Source: Bacteroidota bacterium
GTDB taxonomy: Bacteria; Bacteroidota; Bacteroidia; AKYH767-A; OLB10
Assembly: GCA_016721435.1 (NCBI GenBank)
Contig: JADKIC010000024.1
Coordinates: forward strand, 11,257-75,256
Length of the DNA: 64,000 nt
Reading direction: 5' to 3'
In this document: piece after piece, positions 19,771 through 30,346 of the stretch
Numbering within the stretch: the first letter of the stretch is position 1
Layout: every line of letters starts with the position of its first letter
Position numbers and translations under genes: made by a program
Notes under the pieces: model-generated
Databases searched by the model: none
Seen by the model: the letters and a program-made list of their open reading frames with translations, nothing else
Told to the model about the DNA's origin: nothing

Positions 19771-21628
19771 TTATACTGCGTTCTCCTGGCTTTGGATAAC
19801 AAAGTACATATCTATCTCACCCTTATTCTTCGCTTGAATTTTCCCGCGATGAACACAATGGAATTTATCTTTCACCAGGGCATAGGTACTGCTGCTGATG
19901 TTTACTTTTCCCGCTTCTCCGGAAGATTCAATCCGTGATGCCAGATTTACCGTATCTCCCCAAATATCATAAGCGAATTTTTTACGCCTACTATTCCGGC
20001 TACAACAGTTCCGGTGTGAATGCCTATTCTTATTTCGAAACCTTCCTTGTTTTCCTGCTTTCGTTGCTGCAGATGGTTTTTCATGAACTGCTGTATTTCC
20101 AAGGCCGCATTCACAACATCAGTCGCATGTGTAGTATTGGCCACCGGTAATCCTCCTGCACACATGTACGCATCACCAATGGTTTTAATTTTTCGATATT
20201 GTATTTGGTAATGATTTGATCAAAGGCTTTGAAACAGGTATGGATCTCTGCTACCAATTCCGCCGGAGTGAGTCGTTCCGAAATTTGTGTAAACCCTTTG
20301 AAATCCGTGAACATGACCGTTACCTGATCAAACTGGCGGGCATCGGCACTACCCTTCGTTTTTAGTTCCTGGGCTACTTCTGACGGTAAAATGTTCAACA
20401 ACAATTCTTCGCTACGTGCTTTTTCTTTCGAAATTTTATTCCGCTGACGATAAACTATCAATAAGAAAAAAGATGTGCCTATCAATCCTCCGGTGATGGC
20501 ATTGCGGATATTTTTCTGAATAGCATCCTTCTTTTCCTGCTCGAGTCTGGCGGTAGCTTCCTTCTTTTCAAATTCATATTGCATCGACGACTGTAAAATC
20601 TTATCGTTATTGTCGGAAGTGAAAAGTGAGTCATCGCTGGCTTTGTAAATTTTTAAATAGGCCAATGCTTGCTTATAATTGCCTCTGTACTCTTCCAATT
20701 CAATCAAGGACTTATACACCGTTGTCAACTGAATCTGGTCACCCAACATTTCAAGTTTAGTCAACGCACTGTCGAGGTTAGCCTTTGCTTCATTCAGAGC
20801 AGCCTCCTTATTACTACGATACAAACTATCCAGAAGTTTTTGATTGTTTTGCGTTACAATATGCAAGATCGCAGTTCCTTTATAGGCATAACTATTCGCC
20901 ATCACGCTTTCATCGCCCAAATCTCTTGCTGCATCCAGTGCCTGTTGACTATATTTCAAGGCTTCCACATAATTTTTCATACCGATATAAACTCCGGCGA
21001 TACTTACCTCGGAATGGGGAATCAAAGCGACACGGTTTTTCTTTTTATAAATATTCAAAGCCTGTAATTGAAAATCGAGGGCCCTCTCAAGGTCATTGCG
21101 ATTATAATAGATGACACCGATATTTCCCAGGTTAGCGGCTTCAAAATCGCCTCCCGGAAAATGCTTTCTGTTAATGTCAAGGGCCTTTAAAAAATATTCC
21201 AGTGCCTTCTCTTCCTTACCCTGATAAGCATACACCGCACCAATATTACTCAGTGTTCCGGCCAACTTTCCAAGATCTCCCGCCTTTTCAAAATACTTCC
21301 TCGCATTCAGATAATCATCCAGACTTTCCGGCAGCTTAGACATATTGAGATAATTAGCACCTCTGAAATAATAGGAGTTGCCAATCCCTTTTTCCCAATT
21401 GATTTGTTTCGCCAGTTCAATGGCCTTAGTGCCATAGATAAGTCCGGAATCGGGCAGAATAGTACTATACGAATAGGAAATCTGCGCCATCAGAAATACC
21501 TTGTGGGTATCTACGCTGGCTTTGGGAAGGACTCCAAGCAATGAATCCAACCGGTTCCGGCCATAACTCTGTGCAACTAAATTGGTGGCAGAGGAAATTA
21601 AAATAATAAATGCTAAAAGACTTTTCAT
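19771..21628 (-). CDS. TPR-containing class III adenylate cyclase, frameshifted
   Basis: The start at 21628 (MKSLLAFIILISSATNLVAQ) provides a signal peptide. Periplasmic tetratricopeptide repeats follow (about residues 60-280, e.g. GNIGVIYYNRNDLERALDFQLQALNIY), then a transmembrane helix (AITGGLIGTSFFLLIVY) and a class III cyclase domain. That domain has VMFTDFKGFTQIS (metal Asp), EKLK-TIGDAYM and, after frame correction, GVKKFAYDIWGDTVNLASR. The Lys and Asp specificity residues suggest ATP as substrate. Single-A deletions near 20190 and 19987 break the frame. Correcting them extends the gene to a TAA at 19771. Domain order TPR-TM-cyclase is common in Bacteroidota. Its 3' end is nearly identical in DNA to that of the neighbouring cyclase. 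Confidence 0.88.
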
Positions 21629-22096
21629 GGTGAAATCGTTTTTTGTTGTTTCCAATACTTACTAAAGGAGCACTCCCACTTAAGGAAAGTTCCTGTTTTT
21701 ACAGCCAACTAAACAATTCCTATACCCATGAATTCCCCTGCATATACGTGTTCTTCTTTCCCTCATGAACATCGTTATTACGGATGGTTTCGTCACTGCA
21801 AAATATAGTATAGTCAAAAATATTAAAAAAAGTGAATTCAAAAACATATCCTCCTCATTTTCTGTCAAAATTACAGTGTCCGCTTTACATTTTCTTAACC
21901 CAGCAAGCTTCCTCCATAATAACGATGATGAAGGGTTAGATAAATAATACGAAATCCCTATGTTCCTAATCCCGAAAGATTTTTAAATTTTTCGGGGTAC
22001 TGCGTGCAAGGATAGGCCGGCACTGTAGTAATAGGAAATATGTCGAACAAAATAAATAATTCCCCTGTATTTAAAAAAGTGACCTGGTCTTTGGAC
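21629..22096. other. Gap of about 470 bp without a supported gene
   Basis: An AT-rich stretch between the TPR protein's corrected stop and the cyclase start. Short open frames here are not gene-like. It probably carries the cyclase operon promoter, but I could not place a convincing TAnnTTTG box. Confidence 0.5.
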
Positions 22097-22905
22097 TCAC
22101 AACTTGTAAATATCCTCTTCAGAGACTTGATCAATCATATAATGGTATTGATCAAACATTCGCCTCTTCTCTGCGTAATAATTTAATGCTGATTGCTTCG
22201 CCGTATGATAAGCTGCTATGTTATTCATCTTTTTATAATATAACGTAAATAATATTGCACCTCCGCGAAATCATGCGAGGCTTGTTGCTTTTTTAATGCA
22301 ACAATTGCTTTCTCATAGTCTCCTGATTGACCATACATAACTCCCAGATGAAGATAGTCAAATGATCCAACAGCATAATGTTGTTTACTCAAGGTGCTTT
22401 CAATGATGGAAATTCCCTCCTGTATATTTCCCACTTTCTTATAACAAAGTGCCTTTACTATGGCGAGATGGTATGTTCCGTTTGATGTATTTCCGATGTC
22501 AGAACCACTGATTTTTTCAAGAAGTTCAATATCGCTTATTGTTCCTTCATAATCACCAAAAAATTTATACCTCAGGGAAGCACGAACAGGTAAGTAACTT
22601 AAACTATCGTATTTTACAGCAAGATCAATATACTTCTTCCATTCAATGAAGTTTCCCGACTTGACATAAGGTGCAGCTTTTTCTCTATAAGCATATGCAA
22701 AATAGGGGCATATTAGAAGGGCAGAATCTACCAAACTATGAAACTCCTTACTGAACTGATAAAACTTCTGCTGATTCCCGGTTAAGAGTACGCACGCTTT
22801 ATACTGTGCAGTGTCTCCTTTCCATAGCAGCGCGTTGCAATTTGGTTGTGCTTGAATGATACCGGCAACTAAAACTAAAATTATACTAATCCCTGCTCTC
22901 TTCAC
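22097..22905 (-). CDS. Secreted TPR-like protein, probable C-terminal frameshift
   Basis: The main frame (22225-22905) has a signal peptide (ISIILVLVAGIIQAQ) and helical-pair repeats resembling TPRs (GNFIEWKKYIDLAVKYDSLSYLPV, GNIQEGISIIESTLSK, GDYEKAIVALKKQ). It stops at 22225. A second frame opening as NNIAAYHTAKQSALNYYAEK and ending SEEDIYKL (to 22097) overlaps it by an ATGA. Adding one A to the run at about 22230 fuses them into one protein with a sensible helical C-terminus, which is my preferred reading. The alternative is a separate translationally coupled 43-residue gene. The start overlaps the preceding gene by 4 bp. Confidence 0.65.
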
Positions 22906-23396
22906 GGTAAAATATGTGTTAGTTTTCCATTTTCAATTTTCAAAATCAGATATTGATAATAATCTACTTTCGTTTCTTTCCAGATTTTAGGTTCCCAATC
23001 ATTCATTGCTTTTGCAATATTCAGCAATTGTGTAGTTATTGTCGGGGAAAACTGAAAAGGTTGATAATTCAGATCTGAACTCAGGAGTCTAAAGCGACCT
23101 GTTTCACCTTTGCAGTTTACAATAAATCGAATGCGTACCAACCCTGATTCCCGACTATCCACCGGATGATATACTGATAAAAAAAGGGAGTCTATCACTT
23201 GCTTCCCTCCCCGGTATTGTACACCATTTCCATCATTAATATATTGTATGATCTGATCATCAGCATTACAAATCTTAAAACCAGCTTCATCCAATGTACT
23301 ATCAACAACGATATCATCAATCCACCTGGTGGCTTGAGCGAATACTTCACCAGAGCTAAAAACAAAAAGCAATAGTGTGAATACAATGGTTTTCAT
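22902..23396 (-). CDS. Secreted TonB-C-like protein of unknown function
   Basis: A 164-residue protein with a signal peptide (FTLLLFVFSSGEVFAQ). The second half, RESGLVRIRFIVNCKGETGR followed by an amphipathic helix (ITTQLLNIAKAMNDWEP) and a final strand (YYQYLILKIENGKL), resembles the C-terminal domain of TonB energy transducers. There is no membrane anchor or proline-rich spacer, so it is not a TonB. Stand-alone secreted copies of this fold are common in Bacteroidota. It overlaps the TPR-like gene by 4 bp (ATGA), so the two are an operon. Confidence 0.55.
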   Translation of the reverse strand: MKTIVFTLLLFVFSSGEVFAQATRWIDDIVVDSTLDEAGFKICNADDQIIQYINDGNGVQYRGGKQVIDSLFLSVYHPVDSRESGLVRIRFIVNCKGETGRFRLLSSDLNYQPFQFSPTITTQLLNIAKAMNDWEPKIWKETKVDYYQYLILKIENGKLTHILP

Positions 23397-23673
23397 GCTG
23401 TTGATATAATACTTTTTAATGAGTTCCCCGATTTGCGGGTTAAAATGTATTTATATGGTTTTAAATTCCCTCTTCAATTACCGGCTAAGATGTTGCTTCA
23501 AAAAAATGAAAAAACTTCTAACAGAATTAAAAAGTTTAGTATCGATGACCTCATTTTCCAACTCTTTTGAAAGCAATATCTTCTGCTGTAGTGGAGGTTG
23601 TCTGACGACCGACAATATTTATTCAAAGGTGAAATCTATATGGTAGGATGCTCAAATCCTACACGTTCTCCTC

Positions 23674-25330
23674 TCATTTTTTCGTCCATCCATCCTTCAA
23701 CCCCACCGTGCGATTAAACACCGGTTTAGCTGATGTGCTATCGGTATCCGGTACAAAGTATCCCTTCCGCATGAACTGGAAGAAATCTCCAGGCTTTGCA
23801 TCGCCTAAGGAGGGCTCCAACATGGCTTCTGTGAATGATTTGCAGACTATCGGGATTGATGTACTCCTTGAAATCGCCTTCTTCGCTCGATGGATCTTCT
23901 ACTTTGAAGAGACGGTCGTAGAGGCGCACTTCTGCTTTTATTGCATGGGCCGCACTCACCCAGTGGATGACGCCCTTCACCTGTAATCCGCTTTGGTCGT
24001 GGCCACTCTTGCTCTCGGGAATATAGCGGGCACGCACCACCGTTATATGGCCCTTCTCATCCTTATCAAATCCGGTACACTCTACAATATAAGCACTCTT
24101 GAGTCGGACCATCTTACCCGGGGAGAGACGGAAATATTTCTTCTCGGGGACTTCCATGAAATCATCCCGCTCAATGAATAATTCACTGCTGAACGGCATT
24201 TCACGGGTGCCGGACAGCGGATCTTCGGTGTTGTTTTCGGTCGGGAGCAGTTCCATCTGCCCTGCCGGATAATTTTCGATCACCAGCTTTAACGGATCCA
24301 GGACAGCCATCACCCGGGTAGAGCGCTTGTTCAGATCTTCCCTCACACAAAATTCCAGCAGACCTACATCAATAATATTCTCTCTCCTCGCTACGCCCAC
24401 TTTCTCAGCGAAGTTGCGGATGCTCTCAGGAGTATAACCCCTGCGCCTTAACGCAGAAATGGTGGGCATACGGGGATCATCCCAACCGCTGACATGCTTC
24501 TCCTGCACCAGTTGCAACAACTTGCGCTTGCTCATGACTGTATAGTTCAGGTTGAGGCGGGCCATCTCGTACTGCCTGCTCGGGAAGAGTTCCAGCTTTT
24601 CGATGAACCACTCGTACAGCGGCCGATGTACTTCAAACTCGAGTGTACAGATGGAATGGGTGATCTCTTCGATGGCATCACTTTGTCCATGCGCGAAATC
24701 GTACATGGGATAGATGCACCATTCGTTGCCGGTGCGGTGATGTTCGGTATGGCGTATTCGGTACATAAGAGGGTCGCGGAAATGCATGTTCGGAGAGGCC
24801 ATGTCGACTTTCGCACGCAGGACTTTCTCGCCATCCTTAAATTCTCCCTTGCGCATACGTTCAAATAAATCTACATTCTCCTCAATGGTGCGGGAACGGT
24901 AAGGACTATCCGTTCCGGGAACCGTTGGTGAGCCTTTCATCGCAGCAATCTCTTCTGCGCTGCTATCATCCACATACGCCAGACCCATCTTTATCAACCG
25001 CACCGCGAAATCGTACAGCTTCGGGAAATAATCAGAGGCATAGCATTCCTTCGCCCATTCAAAGCCCAGCCATTTGATATCCGCTTTGATGCTGTCCACA
25101 TATTCGGTCTCTTCCTTCTCAGGATTGGTGTCGTCGAAACGCAGGTTCGTGGTGCCGCCAAATTGCTGTGCAAGGCCAAAATTCACACAAATCGATTTGC
25201 TATGGCCAATGTGCAAATACCCATTGGGTTCGGGCGGGAAGCGGGTTAATACGCGTCCTCCGTGTTTGCCATTTTTAATATCTTCGGCAATGATTTCCTC
25301 TAAGAAATTTGGTCCTTTTTCTACTGACAT
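23674..25330 (-). CDS. glnS: Glutaminyl-tRNA synthetase, C-terminal frameshift
   Basis: Charges tRNA-Gln in the cytosol. Class I synthetase signatures are clear: the HIGH-type motif PPEPNGYLHIGHSKS (about residues 32-46) and KMSKS as VMSKRKLLQLV. The C-terminal anticodon-binding beta-barrels follow. The frame open from 25330 drifts into nonsense after EYINPDSLQ and stops at 23738. In another frame the sequence continues SFTEAMLEPSLGDAKPGDFF and ends GLKDGWTKK with a TGA at 23674. An indel near 23840 explains this. Because glnS is normally essential, the lesion is most simply a sequence error. The start codon lies 4 bases after a TATCTTTG promoter box. Confidence 0.95.
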
Positions 25331-25334
25331 GGTA

Positions 25335-25342
25335 CAAAGATA
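25335..25342 (-). promoter_or_regulatory. TATCTTTG -7 box, probable leaderless glnS promoter
   Basis: On the minus strand TATCTTTG is an exact match to TAnnTTTG and ends only 4 bases before the glnS ATG. Initiation the usual few bases downstream of the box would fall at or next to the start codon. No good TTG element is visible at the expected distance. Confidence 0.5.
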
Positions 25343-25347
25343 GCACG

Positions 25348-25474
25348 AATTTAAACGCCACGAGCGCAGCGATTTCGCGGCGGGCGCTGCGTTAAACCTG
25401 AAATATATAGTAGCGTGAAATTAATCGCCGCGATCGTTGCGGTTCCGTCGCGTTCGCTGCGTTTAAATCTGAAG
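25348..25474. repeat. Two imperfect copies of a GC-rich intergenic element
   Basis: Two roughly 57-bp segments (25348-25403 and 25417-25474) share the outline TTAAnCGCC...GCTGCGTTTAA...CTGAA with many differences inside. They fill the gltX-glnS gap. They look like decayed copies of one dispersed element rather than a gene or RNA. Confidence 0.6.
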
Positions 25475-25475
25475 G

Positions 25476-27005
25476 TTAAATTGATGTAAGAGCTTTTTGA
25501 ATTCTGGAAATAATTTCAGAACGACCAAGCAATTCTACCATCCCAAATAGATCTACACCGCTTCCCTGCCCGCTCACGATGACGCGGAACAATTGCAGCA
25601 CATCACCCGGTTTCATTCCCTGCTCCGTGGCCAGTTGTTCAAAGGCCGCCTTGCAATTTTCAGCGGTGAAGTGCTCCACTTTCGTGAGTACATCCGGCAA
25701 TGCCTGGAAGAAAGTTTTGGATTTCTCATTCCATCGCTTCGCAATTACTTTCTCGTCATAGGTTGAAGGTGCTTCAAAAAGGTATTTTCCGGTCTCGTAA
25801 AACTCGTTTTCAAACTGGACTCTTTCCTTGAGTAATTTCACTGCACCAGTTGCAAAATCATGACTTGAGCGGGGATCTTCTTCTCCTAATATCGACTTCA
25901 GTTCCATCGAAAATTTGAGTCCCAACTCTTCATCATTCGAATGACGCAGTCGTTGTTCGTTGTACCACTTGGCTTTGTCAGGGTCAAATCGCGCACCAGC
26001 CTTGTGCACACGCTCAAATGAAAATGCATTGATGAGCTCCTCCATCGTGAACACTTCCTGTTCTGTTCCCGGATTCCATCCCAGCATCGCCAGCATATTC
26101 ACAAAAGACTCCGGATAATACCCTTTCTCGCGATAACCTGATGAGATCTCTCCCGTTACAGGATCCTTCCATTGTAACGGAAACACCGGAAATCCCAGAC
26201 GATCACCATCGCGCTTGCTGAGTTTTCCATTCCCTTCCGGCTTTAACAATAGAGGAAGATGGGCATATAACGGCATGGGTATACCGAGATATTGGTAGAT
26301 CAGAATATGCGCGGGAGCAGAGGGCAGCCATTCTTCTCCGCGAATAGCATGGGTAATCTCCATCATGATATCGTCCACGATATGCGCCAGGTGATAAGTA
26401 GGCATACCATCTGCTTTGATGAGAACTTTATCATCCACCAGCGAACTATCAAACGAAACCTCGCCTCTTATCATATCCGTGAACGTTAGTGTCTGTCCCG
26501 GATTCACTTTCAACCGGATCACATATTGCGTTCCCTGATCCAGCAAATGCCTTACTTCCTGTTCCGGCAAACTCAAAGAATTGCGCATCCCCATTCGTGT
26601 AGATGCGTCGTACTGCCATCCCTGCACGCCATCTGTCTCCGCATTCTTCCGGGCGATATCAATATCCTCCGGGCGGTCAAAGGCATAGTAGGCATTTCCA
26701 TTATTCAGCAGTTGCTGCGCATAGTTCATGTAAAAACCTTTGTGCTTGCGTTCACTCTGACGATAAGGTTCGTGTTTTCCACCAAAGCCCACACCTTCAT
26801 CCGGAATGATCCCACACCAGGTGAGTGCTTCAATGATATATTCCTCTGCTCCCGGCACGTAACGATTCTGGTCGGTATCTTCAATGCGCAGGATAAATTT
26901 TCCCTGTTGCTGTTTAGCAAAGAGGTAAGCATATAGTGCAGTACGTACACCTCCCATATGGAGCGGGCCTGTGGGGGATGGAGCGAACCTGGTTCTTGTG
27001 GTCAT
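25476..27005 (-). CDS. gltX: Glutamyl-tRNA synthetase
   Basis: Charges tRNA-Glu in the cytosol; a separate GlnRS is encoded next door, so a discriminating enzyme is expected. The 509-residue protein has the HIGH-type motif RFAPSPTGPLHMGGVRTA near the N-terminus, LRIEDTDQNRYVPGAEEYI, and the KMSKS motif as KLSKRDGDRLGFP. The helical anticodon-binding region fills the C-terminus. The frame is intact. The start is taken at the second Met (MTTRTRFAPSP); a Met three codons earlier is an alternative. A long hairpin lies about 40 bp upstream. Confidence 0.96.
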   Translation of the reverse strand: MTTRTRFAPSPTGPLHMGGVRTALYAYLFAKQQQGKFILRIEDTDQNRYVPGAEEYIIEALTWCGIIPDEGVGFGGKHEPYRQSERKHKGFYMNYAQQLLNNGNAYYAFDRPEDIDIARKNAETDGVQGWQYDASTRMGMRNSLSLPEQEVRHLLDQGTQYVIRLKVNPGQTLTFTDMIRGEVSFDSSLVDDKVLIKADGMPTYHLAHIVDDIMMEITHAIRGEEWLPSAPAHILIYQYLGIPMPLYAHLPLLLKPEGNGKLSKRDGDRLGFPVFPLQWKDPVTGEISSGYREKGYYPESFVNMLAMLGWNPGTEQEVFTMEELINAFSFERVHKAGARFDPDKAKWYNEQRLRHSNDEELGLKFSMELKSILGEEDPRSSHDFATGAVKLLKERVQFENEFYETGKYLFEAPSTYDEKVIAKRWNEKSKTFFQALPDVLTKVEHFTAENCKAAFEQLATEQGMKPGDVLQLFRVIVSGQGSGVDLFGMVELLGRSEIISRIQKALTSI

Positions 27006-27043
27006 AGTGGTCAATGAAATAAAAACTTTAGGGGGTTACGAAA

Positions 27044-27121
27044 GTACGAATATCCCCTGAAGTGTGATAAGAAAAAGGAGCACTCTCCTCTTTCTTATCT
27101 CTACTTCAGGGGTACGAATAT
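27044..27121. repeat. Long hairpin with 10-bp flanking direct repeats (MITE-like)
   Basis: Arms of about 27 bp (27054-27080 and 27085-27112, starting CCCCTGAAGT and ending ACTTCAGGGG) pair with only a few mismatches around a tiny loop. GTACGAATAT stands directly on both sides (27044-27053 and 27112-27121), like a target duplication. It lies between gltX and the MazG-like gene and could also work as a terminator. Confidence 0.7.
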
Positions 27122-27129
27122 ACGAAATA

Positions 27130-27225
27130 CGAATGGACGAATCCGCGAATGGACGAATCCGCGAATGGACGAATCTACGAATGGACGAATCTACGAATGG
27201 ACGAATCCGCGAATGAACGAATCGC
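27130..27225. repeat. 16-bp tandem repeat, about six units
   Basis: The unit CGAATGGACGAATCCG (variant ending CTA) repeats head to tail from 27130, with units at 27130, 27146, 27162, 27178 and 27194 and a final degenerate one at 27210. It is non-coding, between the hairpin above and the MazG-like gene. Confidence 0.9.
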
Positions 27226-27337
27226 GAAAATCATAAAAAATCAGCGTATCCCGCTTTGCGGGATCAGTGTTCCTGATAAATTATTATTCCCTCCTTAAAA
27301 CGAAATGATAAAGTAAAAATGTTTTGCAAAGAATTCC

Positions 27338-27733
27338 TCAGCGCGTCAGCACGGTATCAATATCCGGAGTGAAGTATAGCTTGCTTTTCATGATCTTTCC
27401 ATCTTCACGGCGGAGAGGCTGACCGTTTTCATCAAGTTTACTCATATTGCTACGGTGAATTTCTTCAAAGACCTCTACGATCTTATGCTGCAATCCATGC
27501 GCGATAATGGTTCCGCAAAGGATATAGAGTTTATCCCCCAGGGCATCCGCGATCTGCACCAGATCATTGTTCTTTGCGGCTTCAAGGTACTCATCGTTTT
27601 CCTCTGCCATCAAACGGTGGCGCAGTTCAATCATACGCATATCAATATCCGCACGCGGCGATTCTTCGTAATCGAGTCCGAAGACTTCATGAAATTCTTT
27701 AACACTGTTGATGATGGAATGGAAGGAGGACAT
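27338..27733 (-). CDS. MazG-like nucleotide pyrophosphohydrolase
   Basis: A 131-residue all-alpha NTP pyrophosphohydrolase-like protein. The metal-binding acidic pattern is present: RHRLMAEENDEYLEAAKNND supplies the ExxE part and QIADALGDKLYILCGTII the second, ExxD-like part. Members hydrolyse nucleoside or phosphoribosyl-nucleotide triphosphates to monophosphate and pyrophosphate; the substrate here is unknown. The C-terminal RREDGKIMKSKLYFTPDI fits the subgroup related to phosphoribosyl-ATP pyrophosphohydrolase. A TATCTTAG box, close to the -7 consensus, lies about 20 bp upstream. Confidence 0.8.
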   Translation of the reverse strand: MSSFHSIINSVKEFHEVFGLDYEESPRADIDMRMIELRHRLMAEENDEYLEAAKNNDLVQIADALGDKLYILCGTIIAHGLQHKIVEVFEEIHRSNMSKLDENGQPLRREDGKIMKSKLYFTPDIDTVLTR

Positions 27734-27911
27734 GGTAATTAGGTGTTGGTATGGCTAAGATAGCAGTTGGAAAATTCCCTTTATTCAATACTATTCCATT
27801 GTTCAAAACATCCCGAATGACAGAATCTAACCGACACCATTTCAGAAACTTGACAATACAGGAAAAATCAACTGTTAAAAAGACAAGATGTTCTCCCAAA
27901 GATCGGCACTT

Positions 27912-30315
27912 TCACCGTACTATTTCCAGTCTGCGAAAATACCTTTTCTCATTTGCTTCCATCTGCAAATAATACATCCCCACAGCAAACATCCTTACAT
28001 CCAAATATACAATTCCCGTAGTTGACATCTGCCGCAACAACAGTCTTCCGTTCTGATCAAAGACCGATATCATCCCCGTCTGTGTCGAAAGATTCTTCAG
28101 ATAAAAACCATCGGAGGCAGGATTCGGCCAGAGTTCGAATTGCTCTTCAGATGTTTCTTCCAACCCTACGATGACCAACAAATAGGTAACAATGATAGAA
28201 TCGCAACCGGCAGATGAAATGAAATTATCAACATATACTCCGGTAGTTTGTTGCCAGACACCTGCGAGGAAGGCACTATCGCCGGAATTTATCACCAATT
28301 GTGTGGTATCGGCATAATTCGGATATACGCCAAGGTTAGTGATGAGGATGGTATCACAGGCACCACTGCCGGGAATAGTATCGTAAAACGTTCCCGCTGC
28401 GGTTTGCCAGGCATTGTTGATGAATACCGAATCCCCCGTGCAGATGCTGATCGTACTGATGACAGGAATTCCACCTGCCACAACAACAGTGAGCACTGCG
28501 GTATCGCAAAAACTGAGGTTGCTGTTACATTCAATTACAGTAATGGTGTTGTTGCCATTCACATTCCAGGTTACGGTAACCTGATTGATGCCGCTGCTTC
28601 CGGTAATGTTACCGCCATTAACACTCCAGTTATAACTGCTGCCGGGGTGTAATGTAGCTGTATAAGAAATATTAACGGCCTGCGATTGACAGAGCGCTGT
28701 TGCACCGGTAATCGTAGTGGTAAATGTCACGATCACGGTGGTGGTGACGATACTGTCGCAGCCATTGATTGTGGTAAAATTATCAATATAGGTGCCCGGT
28801 GTTTTTCTCCATGCTCCTGCCAGAAAGACACTATCTCCGCTTACCACATTTACGGTGTTCTGTATACTATAGGCGGGAGATGGTTCCCAGTGTTACGATT
28901 ACCGTGCTATCGCAACCGTTCGCGCTCGTGTACACCTGCGTATACACTCCTGCGTTGAATTGCCATTGTCCGTGGATGAGAATACTGTCACCGCTGCAGA
29001 TACTCTGCGTTTGATTGACAGTTTGAGATGAATAGATATTTACTATTAGCTGCGCGGTATCGCAAATGGTTTGTCCGGCATTGCACTCAATGACAGTGAT
29101 CGAATGAAATCCTGTGGCATTCCAGTTGACCTGAACAGCGTTCGTGCCTTGTCCTGAAACGATGGAACCACCGATGATATTCCAGCTATAAGAATTTCCT
29201 GAAGTTAGTGGTGTGCTATATCCCTGCGGATTTGTAACAGGGCTGCAAAAAGAAGCTAGTCCGGAAATGACAGCGCTGAAACTGTTGATGGAAGTATCTA
29301 CATTCACAACAACACCAAAACTACGCCCCCAGTTCCCTGCTATGTCTTTTGCTCTCATATACAGCGTATGCGTACCCTGCGACACGGGCGAAGGGATCGT
29401 GTTGCCTGCAATGGTTTCTAAAGCATTGTTAAAATTTCCATCAAAGGCAATCATCGGAGTGGCGTTACCGTTACCCGGATCTGTATCAAAATAATATTCA
29501 CCGGAAATTACTTTAACTGCACGTATAGTACTGATGGAAGATTGAATTTCTACAATCGTGCTAAAAACAACACCCCAATTGCCGGCCGCATCCTTCACAC
29601 GAAGACCAAGACGATGAACACCCGGATTCAGCGCAGCTACGGACAGCGGATTGTAGACCACTTCCAGCGCCTGGTTGAAATTACCATCAAATGCCAGTAA
29701 GACATTTCCATTTCCGGGGCCCGGATCAGTATCCCAGAAATATTCAGCGGCTGCAATGTTTACAGAACGTGTAGAAGTAATATTGGGTTCCTTGTTTATA
29801 ATCAGAGAAAAAACAGGTCCCCAATTTCCTGCAACATCCTTTGCCCGGATATTCAAGGTATGAACTCCTTGACCGGCAGGTAATGCGAGCGAATTTTTAA
29901 TGAGGGTTTCAATCGCCTCATCGAAATTCCCGTTAAAAGCAATCATGGCGGTTGCATTACCCTGACCCGGATCATTATCCCAAAACACTTCGGCTTCATC
30001 CACAGCAATAGCTCTGATGGTAGTGATATTCGGTAATACCTGAACGGTAGTACGAAAAACAGGTCCCCACGTATTGTCACCATCTTTGAAACGCACCGCA
30101 AAGATATGTGAGCCTATAGAAGGCAAATTGCTGACCGTGGCCAGCGCATCTTCTATCGCTTCGTTAAACGATCCGTCCACTGCTGTTAACACCATTCCGT
30201 TTCCAATACCCGGATCAGTATCCCAGAAATACTCCGCCGTTTGAATCGACTGTGCATGAATAGCTGTAGTAATTGCCATCATACAGGTCAGCATGCAGAT
30301 AAATTTCTTCATCAT
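27912..30315 (-). CDS. T9SS cargo protein with repeated AEYFWDTDPG domains, frameshifted
   Basis: A large secreted protein exported by the type IX system. It has a signal peptide (CMMAITTAIHAQ) and four repeats of about 85 residues, each opening like AEYFWDTDPGPGNGN and ending like GVHTLNIRAKDVAGNWGPVF. PKD/Ig-like segments with SxGDSVFLxGxWQxTxGxYxD repeats follow. The C-terminal type A sorting domain is ELWPNPASDGFYLKN...ISVFDQNGRLLLRQ...YYLQMEANEKRYFRRLEIVR. A missing base near 28875 splits it; the corrected join reads PAYSIQNTVNVVSGDSVFL. The role is probably a cell-surface or extracellular adhesin or structural protein. It follows the beta-helix gene by 31 bp. Confidence 0.85.
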
Positions 30316-30346
30316 TCTATGGTTGTTTTGATAAATGATGAATAGA

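Noticed and set aside
27005..27120. T-box or other riboswitch upstream of gltX
   Set aside because: No T-box motif or specifier structure is visible, and T-boxes are not typical of this phylum; the hairpin is a simple inverted repeat.
27130..27225. CRISPR-like array at the 16-bp repeats
   Set aside because: Head-to-tail units with no spacers; it is a minisatellite.
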